Origin: UBA877 sp034436335
GTDB taxonomy: Bacteria > Chloroflexota > Anaerolineae > Anaerolineales > Villigracilaceae
Length of the DNA: 16,098 bases
NCBI GenBank assembly: GCA_034436335.1
Contig: DAOTVO010000043.1
Location: 1 to 16,098 of the forward strand
Direction of reading: 5' to 3'
Under the pieces are notes generated by a model. That model saw only the letters and a list, made by a program, of their open reading frames with translations, searched no databases and was not told the origin of the DNA. Position 1 is the stretch's first letter; the number at the start of each line of letters is the position of its first letter. The translations under genes were made by a program, and so were the position numbers. Shown piece after piece: positions 14,007-16,098 of the stretch.

Positions 14007-15062
14007 ATGACCCAAATTTTCACCCTCACCCCTCACGCCCCCGAAGCGGACTTGATCGAACAAGCCGGGCAACTCCTGCGCGCTGGAGGGCTGGTAGCCT
14101 TCCCCACCGAGACGGTCTACGGGCTGGGAGCAAACGCCCTCGACCCGCAAGCGGTGGCGCGCATCTTTGCCGCCAAGGGCCGCCCGGCCAACGACCCGCT
14201 CATCGTCCACCTGGCCTCCTTCGAGCAGATCGAAACCGTCGGGCGCCAGATTCCTCTCATCGCTGTAGACCTGGCACGCCGCTTCTGGCCGGGTCCGCTT
14301 ACTTTGGTTATACGAAAAAAGCCAAAAATACCGGATAACGTCACCGCCGGGCAAGAGACGGTCGCCGTGCGCGTCCCGGCCCACCCGGTGGCCCTGGCGC
14401 TCCTCCGCGCGGCGCAGGTACCCGTCGCCGCGCCGAGCGCCAACCTGTTCGGCCACACCAGTCCCACCACCGCCCGCCACGTGCTGGACGACCTGGGCGG
14501 GCGCATTGACCTGATTCTGGACGGCGGCCCGACGCCCATCGGCCTCGAATCGACCGTCCTAGACATCACCGCCTCCCCTCCCCGGTTGCTGCGTCCCGGC
14601 GGCGTTCCGCCGGAAGAACTTCGGCGCCTCCTGCCGGACCTCGTCCTGCACACCGTTTACGCGGCGGAGGCGTCCGCTCAGGGTCTGCGTTCTCCCGGCA
14701 GCCTGCTCAAACACTACGCCCCGCGAGCGCGCCTGACCCTGCTCGAAGGCAGCCGCGAGGCCTGCCTCGAAAGAATGAAAACGCTAACTTCCGAACTTTT
14801 CGCCGGAGGGCAGAGGGTCGGTCTACTCACCGTTCAGGAGGACGCCGAGACGCTGTCCGGTTTGCCAGCGGATCAAATCATTCTCGGCAGCGAATCAGAC
14901 CTGGAGCAGGTTGGCCGCAATCTGTTTGCCGCCCTGCGTGAACTCGACCGGCGCGGCGTGGACGCCATCATCGTCCGCATGCCGCCCAAGGCCAGCCTCG
15001 GCCTGACCATCTGGGACCGCCTCTATCGCGCTGCCCAGGGCAACATTCTTAGCGTGGAATAA
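14007..15062 (+). CDS. sua5: L-threonylcarbamoyladenylate synthase (Sua5/YwlC, with C-terminal Sua5 domain)
   Basis: The enzyme makes threonylcarbamoyl-AMP from Thr, bicarbonate and ATP, the first step of t6A37 modification of ANN-decoding tRNAs. The 351-aa product has the YrdC core: AGGLVAFPTETVYGLGANA (residues 27-45), then AAKGRPANDPLIVH (55-68), APSANLFGHTSPTTA, and LESTVLDIT. The linker LRSPGSLLKHYAPRA and the following domain define the longer Sua5 type rather than the short YrdC form. The frame stays open upstream through the decamer array to 13494, but homology begins only at MTQIFTLT. The ATG at 14007 is therefore chosen, and a longer start would add some 170 residues of translated repeat. 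Expression is probably from TGGTAATAT 17 bases upstream. Confidence 0.93.
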   Translation: MTQIFTLTPHAPEADLIEQAGQLLRAGGLVAFPTETVYGLGANALDPQAVARIFAAKGRPANDPLIVHLASFEQIETVGRQIPLIAVDLARRFWPGPLTLVIRKKPKIPDNVTAGQETVAVRVPAHPVALALLRAAQVPVAAPSANLFGHTSPTTARHVLDDLGGRIDLILDGGPTPIGLESTVLDITASPPRLLRPGGVPPEELRRLLPDLVLHTVYAAEASAQGLRSPGSLLKHYAPRARLTLLEGSREACLERMKTLTSELFAGGQRVGLLTVQEDAETLSGLPADQIILGSESDLEQVGRNLFAALRELDRRGVDAIIVRMPPKASLGLTIWDRLYRAAQGNILSVE

Positions 15063-15087
15063 TGGCTTCAAGAGGCAAAAACTGGAC

Positions 15088-15093
15088 TATAAT
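15088..15093 (+). promoter_or_regulatory. Possible -10 box upstream of the permease
   Basis: A perfect TATAAT lies 26 bases after the sua5 stop. The sequence 17 bases upstream, GCTTCA (15065-15070), is a poor -35. A start near 15100 would place the next hairpin at the very 5' end of the transcript. Confidence 0.45.
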
Positions 15094-15101
15094 AGACTCC
15101 T

Positions 15102-15125
15102 GCTCTTGCCCGGCAAGGGCTTTTT
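15102..15125 (+). terminator. Intrinsic terminator: end of sua5 or attenuator of the permease
   Basis: GCTCTTGC (15102-15109) pairs with GCAAGGGC (15113-15120), with one G-U pair and loop CCG, followed by TTTTT (15121-15125). It is 40 bases after the sua5 stop and only 19 bases before the permease ATG. Because a TATAAT lies upstream of it, it could also act on the permease transcript. Confidence 0.65.
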
Positions 15126-15127
15126 CT

Positions 15128-15154
15128 ATGCAACAGAGACCCTATGCTTCCTGA
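15128..15154 (+). CDS. Possible 8-codon leader ORF overlapping the permease start
   Basis: ATG at 15128 opens a frame for MQQRPYAS ending in TGA at 15152-15154, which overlaps the permease start at 15144 in another frame. It follows the T-run of the hairpin directly and has no SD. It could be a chance ATG; a role in translational coupling is only a possibility. Confidence 0.2.
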   Translation: MQQRPYAS

Positions 15155-16098
15155 GGATCATCCTTCTCCCATCATCCACCGCAAGGCGGAGCAGCGCCCG
15201 CCGCGCGACTGGCGCACCTGGCTCTTCGGCCCGCCGCTGCGCACCGCCGACGCCCCTCATCAGACCATCGGCAAGTTCATCGGCCTGGCCGTCTTCGCCT
15301 CCGACGCCCTCTCCTCCACCGCCTACGCCTCGCAGGAAATCCTGTTCATCCTGGCCGCGGCCGGCAGCGGCGCATTCGGCTATGTTTTCCCCATCTCACT
15401 GGTCATCGTTGGCCTGCTGGCTATCGTTGCCATTTCCTACGAGCAAACCATCCACGCCTATCCCGACGGCGGCGGAGCCTATACCGTTTCACGCGACAAT
15501 CTCAGCCAGACCTTTGCCTTGATTGCCGGAGCGGCGCTGCTCACCGATTACATTCTGACGGTTGCGGTCTCGATTTCTTCGGGCGTGGCGCAAATCGTCT
15601 CGGCCTTTCCGCAACTCTTCGAGTACCGCGTCCTGCTGGCGGTCGGCTTCGTCTGGTTCATGACTATCATCAACCTGCGCGGGGTCAAAGAATCGGGTGC
15701 CATCTTTGCGATTCCCACCTACTTCTTCGTCACAACGATGTTCATTACCGTCGGGCTTGGTCTCTACAAGTACCTGACCGGCGCGCTGGGACAGGTTGTG
15801 AATCCGCCCGAAATCGAGGTGACCCAGACGCTGGTGGCCGTCACCCCGTTCCTGCTCCTGCATGCCTTTTCGAGCGGCACTGCTGCCCTGACCGGTATCG
15901 AGGCCATTTCAAACGGCATCACTGCCTTCAAAGAACCGCGCAGCCGCAACGCCGGCATCACCCTGATTTGGATGGCCTCCATTCTGAGCACGCTCTTCCT
16001 GGGCATCTCCTTCTTGACCGGCAAAATCGGGGCCACCCCTTCCGAGGTCGAGACGGTCATCTCGCAGTTGAGCCGCACCGTCTTCGGGCGCGAGAGCG
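15144..16098 (+). CDS. APC-superfamily permease, KimA-like (candidate potassium importer); 3' end outside window
   Basis: The open frame from ATG 15144 runs off the window (318 codons seen). After a hydrophilic N-terminus with RDWRTWLFGPPL it has FASDALSSTAYASQEILFIL (residues 51-70), the unwound first helix typical of the KimA/YdaO branch of the APC superfamily. Then comes YPDGGGAYTVSRDNL (106-120), followed by hydrophobic segments near 80-98, 125-150, 165-180 and 190-210. FSSGTAALTGIEAISNGITAFKEP follows further on. In Bacillus, KimA is a proton-coupled K+ importer controlled by c-di-AMP; substrate here is inferred from resemblance. Other APC permeases take amino acids. The SD is weak (CAGAGA, about 7 bases upstream). 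A terminator-like hairpin and a mini-ORF sit in the leader. No c-di-AMP riboswitch is apparent in so short a leader. Confidence 0.82.
   Translation, partial: MLPEDHPSPIIHRKAEQRPPRDWRTWLFGPPLRTADAPHQTIGKFIGLAVFASDALSSTAYASQEILFILAAAGSGAFGYVFPISLVIVGLLAIVAISYEQTIHAYPDGGGAYTVSRDNLSQTFALIAGAALLTDYILTVAVSISSGVAQIVSAFPQLFEYRVLLAVGFVWFMTIINLRGVKESGAIFAIPTYFFVTTMFITVGLGLYKYLTGALGQVVNPPEIEVTQTLVAVTPFLLLHAFSSGTAALTGIEAISNGITAFKEPRSRNAGITLIWMASILSTLFLGISFLTGKIGATPSEVETVISQLSRTVFGRES

Noticed and set aside
13456..14010. Open frames through the decamer array encoding HPRFPPS-type repeats
   Set aside because: All + strand frames are open because the array contains no TAA, TAG or TGA. No SD or start supports a protein.
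15106..15522. 138-codon + strand open frame starting at TTG 15106
   Set aside because: It is in a different frame from the permease, starts within a terminator hairpin and has a low-complexity S/P/R-rich product.

Overview
The window looks like chromosomal DNA of a high-GC, repeat-rich, F420-making bacterium. The best guess is Chloroflexota, class Anaerolineae or a relative. This rests on cofD and cofC, an LLM-type oxidoreductase, SD-led genes with TATAAT promoters, and abundant degenerate heptamer repeats and palindromic elements between and inside genes. It is inference from gene content and repeat style; no taxonomic marker gene is present. All supported genes lie on the + strand. No tRNA, rRNA or CRISPR array was seen.

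Layout. (1) 1-320: C-terminal part of a REP-associated (Y1/RAYT) transposase, followed at once by a GTAG-led hairpin. (2) 425-6240: a two-gene type III-like restriction-modification operon. Mod is a beta-class adenine methyltransferase and Res is a DEAH translocase with a C-terminal PD-(D/E)xK nuclease; their stop and start overlap (ATGA). The target-recognition part of Mod is strikingly AT-richer than its flanks. Both genes carry in-frame insertions of repeat DNA. (3) 6343-7972: cofD-cofC, two steps of coenzyme F420 assembly. Heptamer arrays abut both start codons and a palindromic repeat sits inside cofD. (4) 8170-13412: a DPD-like flavin/Fe-S oxidoreductase, an SsnA-like amidohydrolase and an LLM-class, probably F420-dependent, oxidoreductase. 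Each has its own leader, so this is a neighbourhood rather than a proven operon. (5) 13413-14006: a gene-free stretch with a palindromic element, a terminator and a 400-base pyrimidine-only-like decamer array ending at the sua5 promoter. (6) 14007-15062: sua5/ywlC, needed for tRNA t6A. (7) 15144-end: the 5' part of an APC-superfamily permease of KimA type, with a terminator-like hairpin and a mini-ORF in its leader.

How the genes may work together. Mod and Res form a self-contained defence operon. CofD and CofC supply F420, which the LLM oxidoreductase could use. The DPD-like protein and the SsnA-like amidohydrolase suggest anaerobic or reductive processing of an N-heterocycle. The DPD-like active site keeps the catalytic Cys but differs at residues that bind pyrimidines in mammalian DPD, so its substrate is open.

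The most unusual feature of the window is how repeat DNA shapes genes. Heptamer arrays and palindromes are read in frame in mod, res and cofD, provide the stop codon of cofD, and form the leaders of cofD and cofC. A 186-base MITE-like element with an 8-base target duplication interrupts an older repeat in front of ssnA.
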